From contig NZ_CABPSJ010000003.1 of NCBI RefSeq assembly GCF_902459745.1, positions 124,001-188,000 on the forward strand: a stretch of 64,000 nt of DNA, in the 5' to 3' direction. The notes beneath the pieces were generated by a model. The model was not told where the DNA came from. It searched no databases and saw only the letters and a program-made list of their open reading frames with translations. Position 1 is the first letter of the stretch. Every line of letters starts with the position of its first letter. Made by a program: the position numbers and the translations under genes. Of the stretch, positions 50,225 through 60,259 are shown piece after piece. The DNA comes from Pandoraea communis (GTDB lineage Bacteria > Pseudomonadota > Gammaproteobacteria > Burkholderiales > Burkholderiaceae).

Positions 50225-50824
50225 ATGACGACCGAACAATTGCTGGCCTTCTGTGCTTTCGCTGTCATCACGCTGGTGACGCCGGGTCCGAACAACATGA
50301 TGATCCTCGCTTCGGGGCTGAACTACGGCTTCGCGCGCACCTTGCCGCATCTGGCAGGCATCGCCTTCGGTTTCGCGCTGATGGTGTTTCTGACGGGCAC
50401 GGGCCTGCATTCGATCTTCGTGCGCTTCCCCGTGATTCACACGGTGCTGAAGTACGCCGGGGCGGCATATTTGCTGTGGCTTGCATGGCATTTGGCGCGC
50501 TCGGGGCCGATTGACGGTGAGCGTCGTGAGCGCGAGCGTCCCATGGGGTTTCTCGGCGCAGCGGCGTTCCAGTGGGTGAATCCGAAGGCGTGGGTGATGG
50601 CTGTGGGTGCGATCAGCACCTATCTTCCCAAGGCGTCGCATTTGCCCGACGTGATGGTGCTCACGCTGATCTATGGTGTGCTCTGTGCGCCGTGCATTGG
50701 TCTGTGGGCGGGATTCGGCGTTGCGATGCGACGGGTGCTCACCGATGCGCGCTCGGTACGGATCTTTAATGGGTTTGCCGCAGCAATGCTGGTGGCGTCG
50801 CTGTATCCGATTCTGATCGAGTGA
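50225..50824 (+). CDS. LysE/RhtB-family amino-acid exporter
   Basis: 199 residues, about six spans. The family start QLLAFCAFAVITLVTPGPNNMMILASGLNYGFARTLPHLAGIAFG with the TPGPNN motif is clear, as are AAYLLWLAWHL and FQWVNPKAWVMAVGAISTY. Exports amino acids or their homologs across the inner membrane. Divergent from a LysR-type regulator, the usual pairing. No classical Shine-Dalgarno is seen; a G9 run at 50200-50208 sits rather far upstream. Confidence 0.93.
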   Translation: MTTEQLLAFCAFAVITLVTPGPNNMMILASGLNYGFARTLPHLAGIAFGFALMVFLTGTGLHSIFVRFPVIHTVLKYAGAAYLLWLAWHLARSGPIDGERRERERPMGFLGAAAFQWVNPKAWVMAVGAISTYLPKASHLPDVMVLTLIYGVLCAPCIGLWAGFGVAMRRVLTDARSVRIFNGFAAAMLVASLYPILIE

Positions 50825-50935
50825 TGACACGAAGCGTCTGACGACGTGCCGGGAAGTGATGCGCAGGAGCGAAGAGATTCCATCGTTATACTGACGGCTT
50901 CTACGAATCTCTCCCGCCAAACGTGAGGTATCGCC

Positions 50936-52015
50936 ATGCCCCGGATGTTCGTCAAGACACTGCCTTGTCTCGTCGCTGCCGCGACACTCGCTTTCTCCCC
51001 GCTCTCGTCGTTGGCCTGCACCCGGGTGGTATATCTCGGTGCAAACGACGACGTCGTCACGGCACGTTCGATGGACTGGAGGCTCGACGTCGCCACCAAT
51101 CTCTACGTGTTGCCGCGAGGCATTGCGCGTTCGGGAGAATCCGGGCCGAACTCGCTTCGCTGGACAGCGAAATATGGCAGTGTGGTCGCCACGGGTTATG
51201 ACGTATCGACGACGGATGGCGTCAACGAGAAGGGGTTGTCTGCGCAGTTGCTGTGGCTGGTGGAGTCGCAATATCCGAAGTTCGACAGGGGCGCGAAACC
51301 GGGGCTGACGATCGCAGCCTGGGCGCAATACGTGCTGGACAACTTTGCGACAGTCGCCGAAGCGGTGACCGCGCTCGAGAAAGAACCGTTCACGATCGTG
51401 ACGGACAACGTGCCGGGTGAGAACCGGCTCGCGACCCTGCACCTGTCGATGTCGGACAAATCGGGTGACAGCGCCATCGTCGAGTACATCAATGGCCGGC
51501 AGGTGATTCACCACGGCCGTCAGTATCAGGTGATGACGAATTCGCCGACGTTCGACGAGCAACTCGCATTGAACACGTACTGGAAGCAGATCGGGGGCAC
51601 GACGTTCCTTCCGGGGACGAATCGCTCGTCGGATCGATTTGCGCGGGCGTCGTTCTACATCAATGCGATTCCGAAAAATGAAGACCCGGTCGAGGCGCTG
51701 GCGAGCGTGTTCAGTGTGATTCGCAATGTGTCGGTGCCGTACGGGATCACGACGCCGGGCGAGCCGAATATCTCGTCGACGCGCTGGCGCACGGTGGTCG
51801 ATCACAAGCGCATGCTCTATTTCTTCGAGTCGGCGCTCACGCCGAATACGTTCTGGGTGGATCTGAACAAGGTGGATTTTGCGGCAGGCGCACCGGTGAA
51901 GCGGCTCGATCTCGGTAAGGATCAACGCAATACGTTTAAAGGCGAGGTGTCGGGTGAGTTCAAGGTGGCACCACCGTTCCCATTTTTGGGGGCGAATACC
52001 GGCAAGGGGAGTTGA
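50936..52015 (+). CDS. Secreted linear-amide C-N hydrolase (choloylglycine hydrolase/penicillin V acylase family)
   Basis: 359 residues. A signal peptide ending SSLA places Cys28 at the mature N-terminus (CTRVVYLGANDDVVTARSMDWR), the Ntn-nucleophile of the family; D, N and R residues downstream (the D in SMDWR, TNSPTFDEQL, NRSSDRFARA) match the conserved catalytic set. Gram-negative homologs act in the periplasm on bile-salt or penicillin V amides, or on acyl-homoserine lactones. Good GAGG before the ATG. A terminator follows at 52024-52048. Confidence 0.92.
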   Translation: MPRMFVKTLPCLVAAATLAFSPLSSLACTRVVYLGANDDVVTARSMDWRLDVATNLYVLPRGIARSGESGPNSLRWTAKYGSVVATGYDVSTTDGVNEKGLSAQLLWLVESQYPKFDRGAKPGLTIAAWAQYVLDNFATVAEAVTALEKEPFTIVTDNVPGENRLATLHLSMSDKSGDSAIVEYINGRQVIHHGRQYQVMTNSPTFDEQLALNTYWKQIGGTTFLPGTNRSSDRFARASFYINAIPKNEDPVEALASVFSVIRNVSVPYGITTPGEPNISSTRWRTVVDHKRMLYFFESALTPNTFWVDLNKVDFAAGAPVKRLDLGKDQRNTFKGEVSGEFKVAPPFPFLGANTGKGS

Positions 52016-52023
52016 TAAAGGAA

Positions 52024-52048
52024 AACGGGCCCGAGGGGCCCGTTCTTT
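52024..52048 (+). terminator. Terminator of the amide hydrolase gene
   Basis: 9-bp stem AACGGGCCC / GGGCCCGTT (52024-52032 and 52036-52044), 3-base loop, then CTTT. Short T-tract, but the stem is strong. The diguanylate cyclase gene converges from the right. Confidence 0.75.
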
Positions 52049-52122
52049 CCCGTAGGAGACGCGACTAGGCGCGCGCAGACTTCGTACGAGCTTGCAGATC
52101 TCGCAAGAGGCTTAGACTTCGC

Positions 52123-53712
52123 TCAATTGACTGCGAGCAATATGTCCGACTTGGCGTTGGGCGCCATTTGATTTGGACGGGAAGAGATGACACAGTTACG
52201 CCCGGCCGACTTGGCTGCATAGAGGTACTCGTCGGCGCGGCTCAAGCAATCTTGGGTGGTTTCCATGCCAAGCGCATCGCCCGAATGTACGTAAGCACCA
52301 ATGCTGACGGTGACGCGGCCATGACGGCTGAATGCATGAGGCTCACCTTTTGCCTCAATCGCGCCGCGAATCTTCTCGGCCATCCGCAAGGTACCTGCTT
52401 GATCGGTGCTTGGCAGCACCACGCAAAACTCCTCCCCACCATAGCGACCAGCGATGTCGCCCGGACGTCGAACGTTGTCCAGGATGCAGCGCGAAATCAT
52501 TCGGAGCGCGACATCGCCAGCAGCGTGGCCATAATGGTCGTTATATTGCTTGAACTCATCAACATCGATCATCAGGACGCCAAGTGGCTGTTGAGTTCGA
52601 TTCGCCCGTCGCCATTCGGAATCGAAGGCCGCATCAAACGCGCGGCGCGTCGCCAGGCCAGTCAGTCCATCTGTATTGGCAAGCGTCTCAAGCTGCCGCT
52701 CCATCTCGAACCGCTTGCGCAACTGCTCGGCAAAGAAGACAGAAGCCGCCAGCAACAGTACGTTCAGGGTTGCGACAATTGAACCGATCACCATCGCGCG
52801 ATATCTCCAATTCCGGTAGATATCTTGAGTGGGCAATCCCACCGTCACCGCCAGTGGGTAGCCTTCGATCCGGCGCGACGTCAGCAACCGTTCAACGCCA
52901 TCGCGCTTGGACGTTGCCACAACAGTGAGTATTTTTGCGTTTTCCGCAAATACGGGGCTGGGCTCGGTCGGCACAATTCGCGAATCGCTTGACCAACTGG
53001 CATAGAGGGTGCCATCCAGACCCGATAGTGCGATTGTGCCTGCAGTCCCAACGTTGACACCTTCAAACAGGTGTGTGTAATAGCTGACGCGCAGTGTGCC
53101 GACCACGATGCCGGAAAATTTTCCATCCACGTCGTTCAGGCGGCGACTCAAACCTACCGTCAATCCTTCACCCCCAACGCGCGGTACGAATGGTTTGCTG
53201 ACGAAGAGACCAACATCCTTGGCAGTCTTTTGCGCGGCGAAATAGTCGCGGTCTCCGACAAATACGGAGCGTGGCGGTACCGCGCGGGAATCGGCGAAAA
53301 CATTTCCCTGCGCATTCGCTACGAGCAGCGAACCTAAGTCACGTGCGGCGCTCGATCGGTCAAACAAGACCAGTTGACGGATCTCCGGTGAAAGCGCCAT
53401 CACGTGGGGGTTGTGAACCGCATCAACGACCGCCTGCAGCGACAGGTCATAAGTCTCTATGTTGCGGGCAATATCCCGCTCCAGAATCAACGTGATGTTC
53501 TCGGAGAACTCCTGCGCGCGCAGCATGGCATCGGAACGCATTTCATACAGTAATGCCGCTGTCAGGATTGAGATGACGCCGGCGAGAGATGCAGTGCCAG
53601 CGATGAACAACGATGGGCGTGATGCTAGGGCAATGGCAATACGACGAACAAACATACACAGAAGCACAACCAGAAGAGTTTTTGTCTGAGATGCGGTGTC
53701 TGCAACCACCAT
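52123..53712 (-). CDS. Membrane-bound diguanylate cyclase
   Basis: 529 residues. Two spans (residues ~32-56 and ~305-328) flank a periplasmic dCache-like sensor (QEFSENITLILERDIARNIETYDL, VFVGDRDYFAAQKTAKDVGLFVSKPFVPR, GKFSGIVVGTLRVSYY), followed by a cytosolic GGDEF domain with the intact GGEEF active site (425-429) and the RPGD inhibitory site (416-419) five residues before it. It makes c-di-GMP in response to an external small molecule. The ATG at 53712 has AAGGA six bases upstream; the open frame further upstream runs into the ssrA terminator and ssrA itself, so it is not coding. Confidence 0.93.
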   Translation of the reverse strand: MVVADTASQTKTLLVVLLCMFVRRIAIALASRPSLFIAGTASLAGVISILTAALLYEMRSDAMLRAQEFSENITLILERDIARNIETYDLSLQAVVDAVHNPHVMALSPEIRQLVLFDRSSAARDLGSLLVANAQGNVFADSRAVPPRSVFVGDRDYFAAQKTAKDVGLFVSKPFVPRVGGEGLTVGLSRRLNDVDGKFSGIVVGTLRVSYYTHLFEGVNVGTAGTIALSGLDGTLYASWSSDSRIVPTEPSPVFAENAKILTVVATSKRDGVERLLTSRRIEGYPLAVTVGLPTQDIYRNWRYRAMVIGSIVATLNVLLLAASVFFAEQLRKRFEMERQLETLANTDGLTGLATRRAFDAAFDSEWRRANRTQQPLGVLMIDVDEFKQYNDHYGHAAGDVALRMISRCILDNVRRPGDIAGRYGGEEFCVVLPSTDQAGTLRMAEKIRGAIEAKGEPHAFSRHGRVTVSIGAYVHSGDALGMETTQDCLSRADEYLYAAKSAGRNCVISSRPNQMAPNAKSDILLAVN

Positions 53713-53831
53713 CTGCAGTCCTTGCGCTGTGCGAATTTTACGTGACTTCTTGCTGGTATAAGTCAGTTCCCTGTATGAATGAAGTCGCTTGTCGTCACCG
53801 GAAAAGCGCGAATGGGAAGAGTCGTGGGAGG

Positions 53832-53866
53832 AAAAAAACCCCGAAGAGGCTTGCTCTATCGGGGTT
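53832..53866 (-). terminator. Terminator of ssrA
   Basis: Reading leftward: AACCCCGA / TCGGGGTT stem (53837-53844 and 53859-53866) with a 14-base loop, then TTTTT. It lies about 36 nt past the tmRNA 3' end. Confidence 0.85.
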
Positions 53867-53901
53867 TTGAGGAAGACTGAGACAGTCTTCGGAAGTGTTG
53901 T

Positions 53902-54259
53902 TGGTGGAGCCGGCGGGGATCGAACCCGCGTCCGCAAGTACTCTACGACCAGTTCTACATACTTAGTTCAGTCATTTGATTTAACCGTTTTGTCGCGGAC
54001 GAACACGCTACGCAACGGCGATCCATTTAATTTTCGGCCCCGGCGCCATGGCACCACCGGAGATTATCTGACGTAAATGACCTCGCGAGGTATTGCTACC
54101 CTGGCCCGTCAGCGAGCCAGTGCGAGGAAGGCGCCCTTAGGCAGCCAGTGCGTACGAGTTATCGTTAGCAGTTACTAATTTCCCATTGATTAACGAGGTG
54201 ACGGGTCCTCGGTATGCCCTGAATCGCTTCGCTACCCACGTCGAAACCATGTCGGCCCC
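53902..54259 (-). ncRNA. ssrA: tmRNA (transfer-messenger RNA)
   Basis: 358 nt on the minus strand. 5' end GGGGCCGACATGGTTTCGAC and 3' end GGTTCGATCCCCGCCGGCTCCACCA form the tRNA-Ala-like acceptor (GGGGCCG with CGGCTCC) with encoded CCA. The tag frame (54137-54169) is GCT AAC GAT AAC TCG TAC GCA CTG GCT GCC TAA, giving ANDNSYALAA after the charged alanine, with the LAA degron for ClpXP. With SmpB it rescues stalled ribosomes. It is a standard one-piece type, not permuted. A terminator follows. No integrated element is attached to its 3' end. Confidence 0.97.
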
Positions 54260-54288
54260 AGTGGTATGTTAATTATGACACAAATGGC

Positions 54289-57200
54289 TCACTTCAGTGC
54301 GAAGTCCACCCGCGTGGTCGCTCCCTTATCCTTGATGCCGTCGGCATTGAGCTTCGGCGCCACCACGAACATGCGGTCCGACGCAATCTTGCCGTCCAGC
54401 CACGACCTCACTCGCTGTGCCCGCCGTTCCGCCAACGCCCGCAGATCGTCGTCGCTCACCTTGACGTTCGTCTCCAGCAGCTTCTCCATCTCGTCGTCCG
54501 GCAACGATTTGGCAAACCCGATCATGTTGCGCGGCTTGGCAAAGTCGGCCGCCTTGTACGCTGCCGTCAAATACTTGCTGCGTTCCTCCGGACTCACCGT
54601 CACGCTTTCGACGTCGATACTCTCGCCCTTGCCGACCATCGACTTGACCTTCTGCGCCTTGATCGCGCGCTCTACCGCCACGCTGCGCAGACCGTCGGTG
54701 TCCTTCGCCGGATCGACACGACCCACGATATCCAGCTTGAGCGCGGTGCGATCCGTCAGCGCCTTCACAAGCGTCTCGAGGCGTTTCTCGTCGTCCGCTG
54801 TCAAACGTGCGCTGCCCGGCGCGAACTCGACGTAGCCCAATTCCTGATCGCCGCCGCCAAATGCCGACGCCAGCAAACTGAACGGTGCCGTCACCGCCTT
54901 GACAATCAGGTTCACGAACGCCCGGAAAATCACACCGCCAAGGCTGAACTGCGGATCGTCGAGCGAGCCGGAAATCGGGATATTCACATCGATTTCGCCT
55001 CGCGAATTCTTCAGCAGCGAGACCGCCAGCCGCACCGGCAAATTCGTGGCCGTCGGACTTTCCACCCGATCACCGAACGTCAGTTGGTCAATGAAGATGT
55101 GGTTGTTCGCCGTGAGCTTCGCCTGATCGAGCAAGTAGTGCACGTCGACCGTGAGCTTGCCCTTTTCGATGGGGTAGCCCGCGTACTTCGTGGAATACGG
55201 CGTGAGATTGGTCAGTTCGATACCGTCGGCCTTGGCCCCCAGATCCACGAACGCCATCGGCGCGAGCGGATTGATCTTGCCGTTGATGTCGATCGGTGCA
55301 TTGCGATTGACCTTGCCTTGCAGCGCCACCTCCGCGGGCTCGGTCGTCGCCGTGCCGAACGCACCGATGTGCCCGCCAATATCCGTCAGGTTGGCCGTGT
55401 AGTTCGGCTTGACGAAGTTGTCGGTGAAGTTGATGTTCCCGCCTTGCAGCGTGATACGTCCGATGCGGACATCCGCAGGCAGTGCCTTGCCGGCACCGTA
55501 GCCGGGCCCGCGCTGTACCGTTGTTTCGCCCGCTTTCTGCTCCTTCTTCTCGGGTTCTGTCGGTTGCCCCGCTTCCACCGCCGACGCGGCCGCGTCGAGC
55601 GGCGGCTTGGCCGGCGTGCCGCCAAGCGGAACGCCTTCATTGGCGCGCGTGAGCGAACGAGGTGCGGTCTCCTTGTTGCCGACCACGTCCGCCAGGTTCA
55701 GGCGCCCATTGGCGTTGATGATCAAACGCGCGTAGAAGCGCGACAACGCTATGCTGCCCAACTGCACGTTGGGCTTGCCGCTGCCCACCGCCAGATTGAT
55801 CTGCTGCACCGACAACGCGTTCCAGCGCATGAAGTCGTCCGCTGTCACCTTGTCGAGCAAACGGACGTTGCCGAGCGTTGCATCGCCGCGATACGTTGCC
55901 TGCGGGGTGTCGCCTTTCATGGCGAAGGTGGCGCGTCCGTTGCTGGAGAGCAGGGCGCTGGCAATGCTCGCGTTCAGTTGATCGCTCATATAGGAGTCGA
56001 ACGCTGCCAGATCGAGTTGCTGCGTCTTGATCTGGAGATCGCCTGCGAGCGGTTGCGGTGTGATGTTGCCGGAGGCGTTCAGCGAACCCTTCTTGTTGAG
56101 CGTGCCGTTGACTTCGAGCTGTAACGGTTTGCTCATGTCCTGCGATGCGCCTTGTACCTTCACGTTCAGCGGCGCGAATTTCGCATTGATCGGACGGCCT
56201 TTGACGTCGCGGTCTTCGAAGCCGATGCTCGCGTTCTCGAGCGCCACCTTCCCGACCTTCCATTGCCAACCACCAGCGCTCGCCTGCGACCCCGAGGCGC
56301 CCGTGGCCGTCCGGCGGCCGCGCTCCGTGCCGACACGCGCGTTCGCGCCCTGGCTGTTACCTGAGGTGGCCTTCGGCTGACCGTCCCCGGTCAGTGCGAG
56401 CAGGTTGATCTTGCCGTCCTTTTCGCGTCGTGCCGACACGTCCAGTCCGGTGACGGTCACCTCGTCGACGACGGCTTGGCGTGCCCCCAGATCGAAGCGC
56501 GAGAGCTTCGCTTCCGCCTTGGCGAGCTTGAGCGGTGCATCGCCCTTTTGGCCGGTGAGCCACTCGACCTTCTCCAGCGTGGCCGTGGCCGGCGAGATCT
56601 GCACGTTCGGCTGCTTGTCGGGCGCAAAGGCCGCATTGAACTTGGCCTGTGCGCCAACCGAGCCGCTCTTCAGATTGCCGGCGAGCGCGCCTTGCGCCAA
56701 GGGCAGCAACGGTGCGAGGGCGATCGACTGCGCGTCGAGTTCACCACTCGCGTTGTACGCATTCAGACTGAACTGGCCGTGCGCCTTGACCGACCCGCCG
56801 CTCTGGATGCCGAGCGAGGCGTCATACGTCGCGGGGTCCTTGCCGAGCGTCGAGAACTGCTTCACGTCGATCTGGATGTTCTCCAGCGACACGCTGGCCG
56901 GTTTTGCCCCACGTTCATCGGTGAAGCGCAGCTTGCTGTCCACGAGCGAGATGTCGCCGATGAGCAGATCGAGCGGTGCGGGCTGAGCGGCGGCCTGCGC
57001 TTTCGTTTGCTCGGCTTCGGCTGCCGAGGCGGGCGTTGCGGGGCGCGCCGTCTGCTGAGCGGGAACCTGCGGTGCGCTCTTGGCCGCCTCGCTGCCCTTC
57101 GGCGACGCCGCAGCCTGATTGACCGCCCTGCCTACTGCCTTGATCACCGTGCGCTGCGGCAGCAACGCCTTCTCGACGTTGATCGACCCGCCTTTTTCCA

Positions 57201-58272
57201 TCGTGACCTGCTGATCGAGGCCGTCGATCCGAACGCTGTCGAAGTGATAGACGTTATTGAGCGGCTCCACCTTGCCCAGCTTCACGTCGATCTGTTTGAC
57301 CGCGATGAGCGGTGAGCCGTCCGGTTCGACGACCTTGGCATCGGAGAGCCCCGCCGTGCCCGTGAGCAGAACGTGATTGCCATCCTTGTCACGCGTAAAG
57401 CGCAGCTTGAGATCGGTGCTGACGGCGCCGCTCTTGATCTGTGCGGGTACGCTGACCGGCGAATAACCGAGGTACTTGGGCACGTCGAACCGATCGAGCT
57501 TGATATCGATCGTCGATTCCATCGAATTGGCGAACGGCTTGGTCTGCCCCGAAATATGCAGCGGCGAGCCGTCGATGGACGCTTGCAGCAGCGGCTGCAC
57601 GAAGATATCGGTGTCGGCCGGCAGATTCGCGATGAACGGCACACCGACCTGCAAATTGTCGATGACGTGCTTCTCGTTCTGCACGGTGTCGTCGAAGCGG
57701 ATCGTGCCGTTCTTGATCTGGACGTTGTTCAGTGCAAAGCGCGCGGGTTTGGACGGCTCGGGCGAGGGCGGCCCGGACGTCGCGCGATCGACGATGTCCG
57801 AGAAGTTGAAGCGTTGCGGCGCAGTGCGCACGATGTTGACGACCGGCGTGTCGACGTAAAGCTCGTCGATGACCGGCGCGAAGCGGAACAACGACCCCCA
57901 CGAGGCGTTCACGCGCAGCATGCCAACATCCACGAATGGCTGCCCCGGTGTCTTGTCGCCAATATGCACCTGATGCAGATCGAGGCGCAGCGTGTAGGGA
58001 TTGAAGCTGACATCGCCCACGCTCACCGGCCGTTCCAGATAGGCCGAGAGTTTGTCGATGGCGTAATGCTTGAGGACGGCCGGCACCGTGAAATAGCCGA
58101 CGACACCGAACACGGCGATGACCCCGGCGGCCCACAGGCCGGTCTTGCGCGCGCGCCGGCGCACATCAGGGTTGCGTCCAAGTGCGCTTGCGCGCGCAAT
58201 GCGTTGTTGCAGGCGGGTGCCGCCTGCGGATGATTCAGAAGAGGGTTTGCGATCGTTCGCTTGCTCGGCCAT
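54289..58272 (-). CDS. DUF748/AsmA-like giant envelope protein
   Basis: 1327 residues. A cytosolic basic N-terminus and one span (GLWAAGVIAVFGVVGYFTVPAVL), then a very long periplasmic part of AsmA/DUF748-type beta-groove repeats (RLDLHQVHIGDK..., NNVQIKNGTIRFDDTVQNEKH, FYARLIINANGRLNLADV, GGNINFTDNFVKPNYTANLTDIGGHIGAFG), interrupted by alanine/proline/glutamine-rich linkers, and a C-terminal OmpA-like module (YVEFAPGSARLTADDEKRLETLVKAL, IVGRVDPAKDTDGLRSVAVERA). AsmA-family members carry phospholipids between membranes. The ATG at 58272 has GGGAGA upstream; 14 more residues from 58314 are possible. It starts 30 bp beyond the tmRNA 5' end; transcription continues toward ssrA, so some ssrA may be made by read-through. 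Confidence 0.88.
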   Translation of the reverse strand: MAEQANDRKPSSESSAGGTRLQQRIARASALGRNPDVRRRARKTGLWAAGVIAVFGVVGYFTVPAVLKHYAIDKLSAYLERPVSVGDVSFNPYTLRLDLHQVHIGDKTPGQPFVDVGMLRVNASWGSLFRFAPVIDELYVDTPVVNIVRTAPQRFNFSDIVDRATSGPPSPEPSKPARFALNNVQIKNGTIRFDDTVQNEKHVIDNLQVGVPFIANLPADTDIFVQPLLQASIDGSPLHISGQTKPFANSMESTIDIKLDRFDVPKYLGYSPVSVPAQIKSGAVSTDLKLRFTRDKDGNHVLLTGTAGLSDAKVVEPDGSPLIAVKQIDVKLGKVEPLNNVYHFDSVRIDGLDQQVTMEKGGSINVEKALLPQRTVIKAVGRAVNQAAASPKGSEAAKSAPQVPAQQTARPATPASAAEAEQTKAQAAAQPAPLDLLIGDISLVDSKLRFTDERGAKPASVSLENIQIDVKQFSTLGKDPATYDASLGIQSGGSVKAHGQFSLNAYNASGELDAQSIALAPLLPLAQGALAGNLKSGSVGAQAKFNAAFAPDKQPNVQISPATATLEKVEWLTGQKGDAPLKLAKAEAKLSRFDLGARQAVVDEVTVTGLDVSARREKDGKINLLALTGDGQPKATSGNSQGANARVGTERGRRTATGASGSQASAGGWQWKVGKVALENASIGFEDRDVKGRPINAKFAPLNVKVQGASQDMSKPLQLEVNGTLNKKGSLNASGNITPQPLAGDLQIKTQQLDLAAFDSYMSDQLNASIASALLSSNGRATFAMKGDTPQATYRGDATLGNVRLLDKVTADDFMRWNALSVQQINLAVGSGKPNVQLGSIALSRFYARLIINANGRLNLADVVGNKETAPRSLTRANEGVPLGGTPAKPPLDAAASAVEAGQPTEPEKKEQKAGETTVQRGPGYGAGKALPADVRIGRITLQGGNINFTDNFVKPNYTANLTDIGGHIGAFGTATTEPAEVALQGKVNRNAPIDINGKINPLAPMAFVDLGAKADGIELTNLTPYSTKYAGYPIEKGKLTVDVHYLLDQAKLTANNHIFIDQLTFGDRVESPTATNLPVRLAVSLLKNSRGEIDVNIPISGSLDDPQFSLGGVIFRAFVNLIVKAVTAPFSLLASAFGGGDQELGYVEFAPGSARLTADDEKRLETLVKALTDRTALKLDIVGRVDPAKDTDGLRSVAVERAIKAQKVKSMVGKGESIDVESVTVSPEERSKYLTAAYKAADFAKPRNMIGFAKSLPDDEMEKLLETNVKVSDDDLRALAERRAQRVRSWLDGKIASDRMFVVAPKLNADGIKDKGATTRVDFALK

Positions 58273-58389
58273 GCGGTCTCCCGTAAGTCGCCAGTGAAGC
58301 ACGCGCCGCGCCACTGTTGCGCGGCGGGACAGACCCGGGACCGGCCGCTGCTGCGGCGGCCCTGTCCCGGCAGGTGATGACGTGGCCGT

Positions 58390-59124
58390 TCAGGCCGGCG
58401 GCATCACCAGCGGGGCGATCGCACCCGCGCGTTCGACGACGGCGTCGGCCTGCCATTGGGCAGGCGCCAGCGAGTCGCCGCAATAGCCGTAAGCGGCTGC
58501 GACGGTGGCCATCCCCGCCGCTTTGCCCGCCTGAATGTCACGCAGGTCGTCGCCGACATACACAACCTGGGCAGGTGAGACACCGATGCACTCGGCGGCA
58601 TACAGCAACGGAGCCGGGTGTGGCTTGCTATGCGGCGTTGTGTCACCCGACACAACGCACGCGGCACCGTCGGCGAGCCCGAGCAGCCGCACGAGCGGAT
58701 TCGTCAGACGCGCGGCCTTGTTGGTGACGATGCCCCACGGGACGGCGCGCTCTGCCAAGGCGGCAAGCAGCGCGGGAATCCCATCGAAAAGTTCACTCTC
58801 TACGCACAAGGCAGCTTCGTAATTGGCGAGAAATGCATCGCGCAGCGAAGGGAACGCGGCGTCGTCGGGGCCAACGCCGAACGCGCTGCCGATCAGCCCG
58901 CGCGCGCCGTGCGAGGCCTGCAAACGCAACGTCTCGTAGGCGCCCGGTGGCAGGCCGCGGTCGGTGCGCACCTTGTTGACCGCTGCAACGAGATCGGGGG
59001 CCGTGTCGGCCAGCGTGCCGTCCAGGTCGAACAGAACGGCACGCACGTTGCCGTTGAGCAGACGCAATGCGGTACCGGTGGAATAGGTGGGCACTCGGGC
59101 GGGGGGCTCGAACATATCAGGCAT
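58390..59124 (-). CDS. gph: Phosphoglycolate phosphatase (HAD family)
   Basis: 244 residues. A HAD hydrolase with motif [18 protein letters not shown] (catalytic D), motif II VTNKAAR (T), a motif III lysine in [17 protein letters not shown] and motif [20 protein letters not shown]. It removes 2-phosphoglycolate formed by DNA repair or Rubisco side-reaction; the assignment rests on sequence and on the ubiG-gph pair common in this group. Its ATG overlaps the ubiG stop by eight bases, indicating coupling. Confidence 0.9.
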   Translation of the reverse strand: MPDMFEPPARVPTYSTGTALRLLNGNVRAVLFDLDGTLADTAPDLVAAVNKVRTDRGLPPGAYETLRLQASHGARGLIGSAFGVGPDDAAFPSLRDAFLANYEAALCVESELFDGIPALLAALAERAVPWGIVTNKAARLTNPLVRLLGLADGAACVVSGDTTPHSKPHPAPLLYAAECIGVSPAQVVYVGDDLRDIQAGKAAGMATVAAAYGYCGDSLAPAQWQADAVVERAGAIAPLVMPPA

Positions 59125-59812
59125 CGCGCGTGCACGCGATCATGTAATTGACGTCGGTGTCGCGATTGATCGCGTAACGCTTGCTCAGCGGGTTGTACGT
59201 CATGCCGCGCAGGTCGCGTACCGTCAGGCCGCTTGCGCGGGCAAACGACGCGAGTTCCGACGGGCGGATGAACTTGGCGTAATCGTGGGTGCCGCGCGGC
59301 AGCATACGCAGCACGTACTCGGCGCCGACCACGGCCAGCAACCAGGCTTTCGGGTTGCGGTTGAGCGTCGAGAAGAAGACGTGGCCGCCCGGTTTGACGA
59401 GCGTTGCGCAGGCCGCTACCACCGACGCTGGCGACGGCACGTGTTCGAGCATTTCCATGCACGTCACCACGTCGTACGTCCCCGCGTCGCGGGCGGCAAG
59501 CGCCTCGGCGGAAATTTCCTCGTAATCGATGGAGAGGCCGGCTTCCAGACTGTGCAGATCCGCCACGCCGAGCGCCTTCTTCGACAGGTCGATCCCTTTG
59601 ACTCGTGCGCCCTGGCGGGCCATCGACTCGGAGAGGATGCCGCCACCGCAACCAATATCCAGTACGCGCTTGCCTTGCAACGGCACATGTTGCTCGATCC
59701 AGTCGAGGCGCAGCGGGTTGATCTCGTGCAGCGGCTTGAATTCGCTGTGCGGATCCCACCAACGGTGGGCTAGTTCACTGAATTTATTGAGTTCTTGCGG
59801 ATCGGCGTTCAT
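59117..59812 (-). CDS. ubiG: Ubiquinone biosynthesis O-methyltransferase UbiG
   Basis: 231 residues. Start [39 protein letters not shown] is the family signature (ELAHRWWD...F.PLH.INP.R..WI); then SAM motif [33 protein letters not shown], and [38 protein letters not shown]. It performs both O-methylations in ubiquinone synthesis. The ATG at 59812 is taken as start; the frame is open far upstream without homology. Its stop overlaps gph. Confidence 0.97.
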   Translation of the reverse strand: MNADPQELNKFSELAHRWWDPHSEFKPLHEINPLRLDWIEQHVPLQGKRVLDIGCGGGILSESMARQGARVKGIDLSKKALGVADLHSLEAGLSIDYEEISAEALAARDAGTYDVVTCMEMLEHVPSPASVVAACATLVKPGGHVFFSTLNRNPKAWLLAVVGAEYVLRMLPRGTHDYAKFIRPSELASFARASGLTVRDLRGMTYNPLSKRYAINRDTDVNYMIACTRDA

Positions 59813-60259
59813 CACTTGCTCATGGACATTGACGGCTGACGACAGGCAGGATGCAGCGCGGCAGCGCGTGCCGGTGTACCGGGGCTGACCGGCGGGGCCG
59901 TCGAGATGGGGCAAGTATAACGAAGTGAGCGTACCCATGTCCAAAGCGCGAGGCGTGGCGCGGGCCGGCAGCCAATGCGTCGTCCGTGCGGTGCCGGTAA
60001 AACGAGCGTTTGAAACTAGGAGTGATTCGCTCGGCCGTCTACATGGCGCGAGCATGTCCGCCCGCTGTCCGTCGCGTGGCAAAGCCTTGTATAGGCAGGG
60101 AAAATGCCAACTGCGAGCCCTGCACAGATGCGACACACTCGGGGGCACATCCCGCCATGTGGCCAGGATGACATCGTGTTTGTCGCAGCGCCTGACGGCA
60201 CCGGACGTCGCGGCGGCAAGCCTCCGGCCATTCTGGATCGGACTCCCCAGGGAGGCGCC
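59813..60259. other. Divergent intergenic stretch between ubiG and the RND efflux operon
   Basis: 447 bases. I see no gene, repeat or terminator that I can support; promoters for both directions must be here. A TATAGG at 60091-60096 is a possible -10 for the rightward operon. Confidence 0.35.

Noticed and set aside
49924-50298. 125-residue N-terminal extension of the LysR regulator
   Set aside because: Proline/threonine-rich sequence without LysR homology; it runs into the promoter and first codons of the divergent LysE gene.
53713-53937. N-terminal extension of the diguanylate cyclase
   Set aside because: It overlaps the ssrA terminator and the 3' end of tmRNA; the ATG at 53712 has a good ribosome site.
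53902-54259. ssrA as an integration site
   Set aside because: The flanking genes (diguanylate cyclase, DUF748 protein) look chromosomal; no integrase or att repeat seen.
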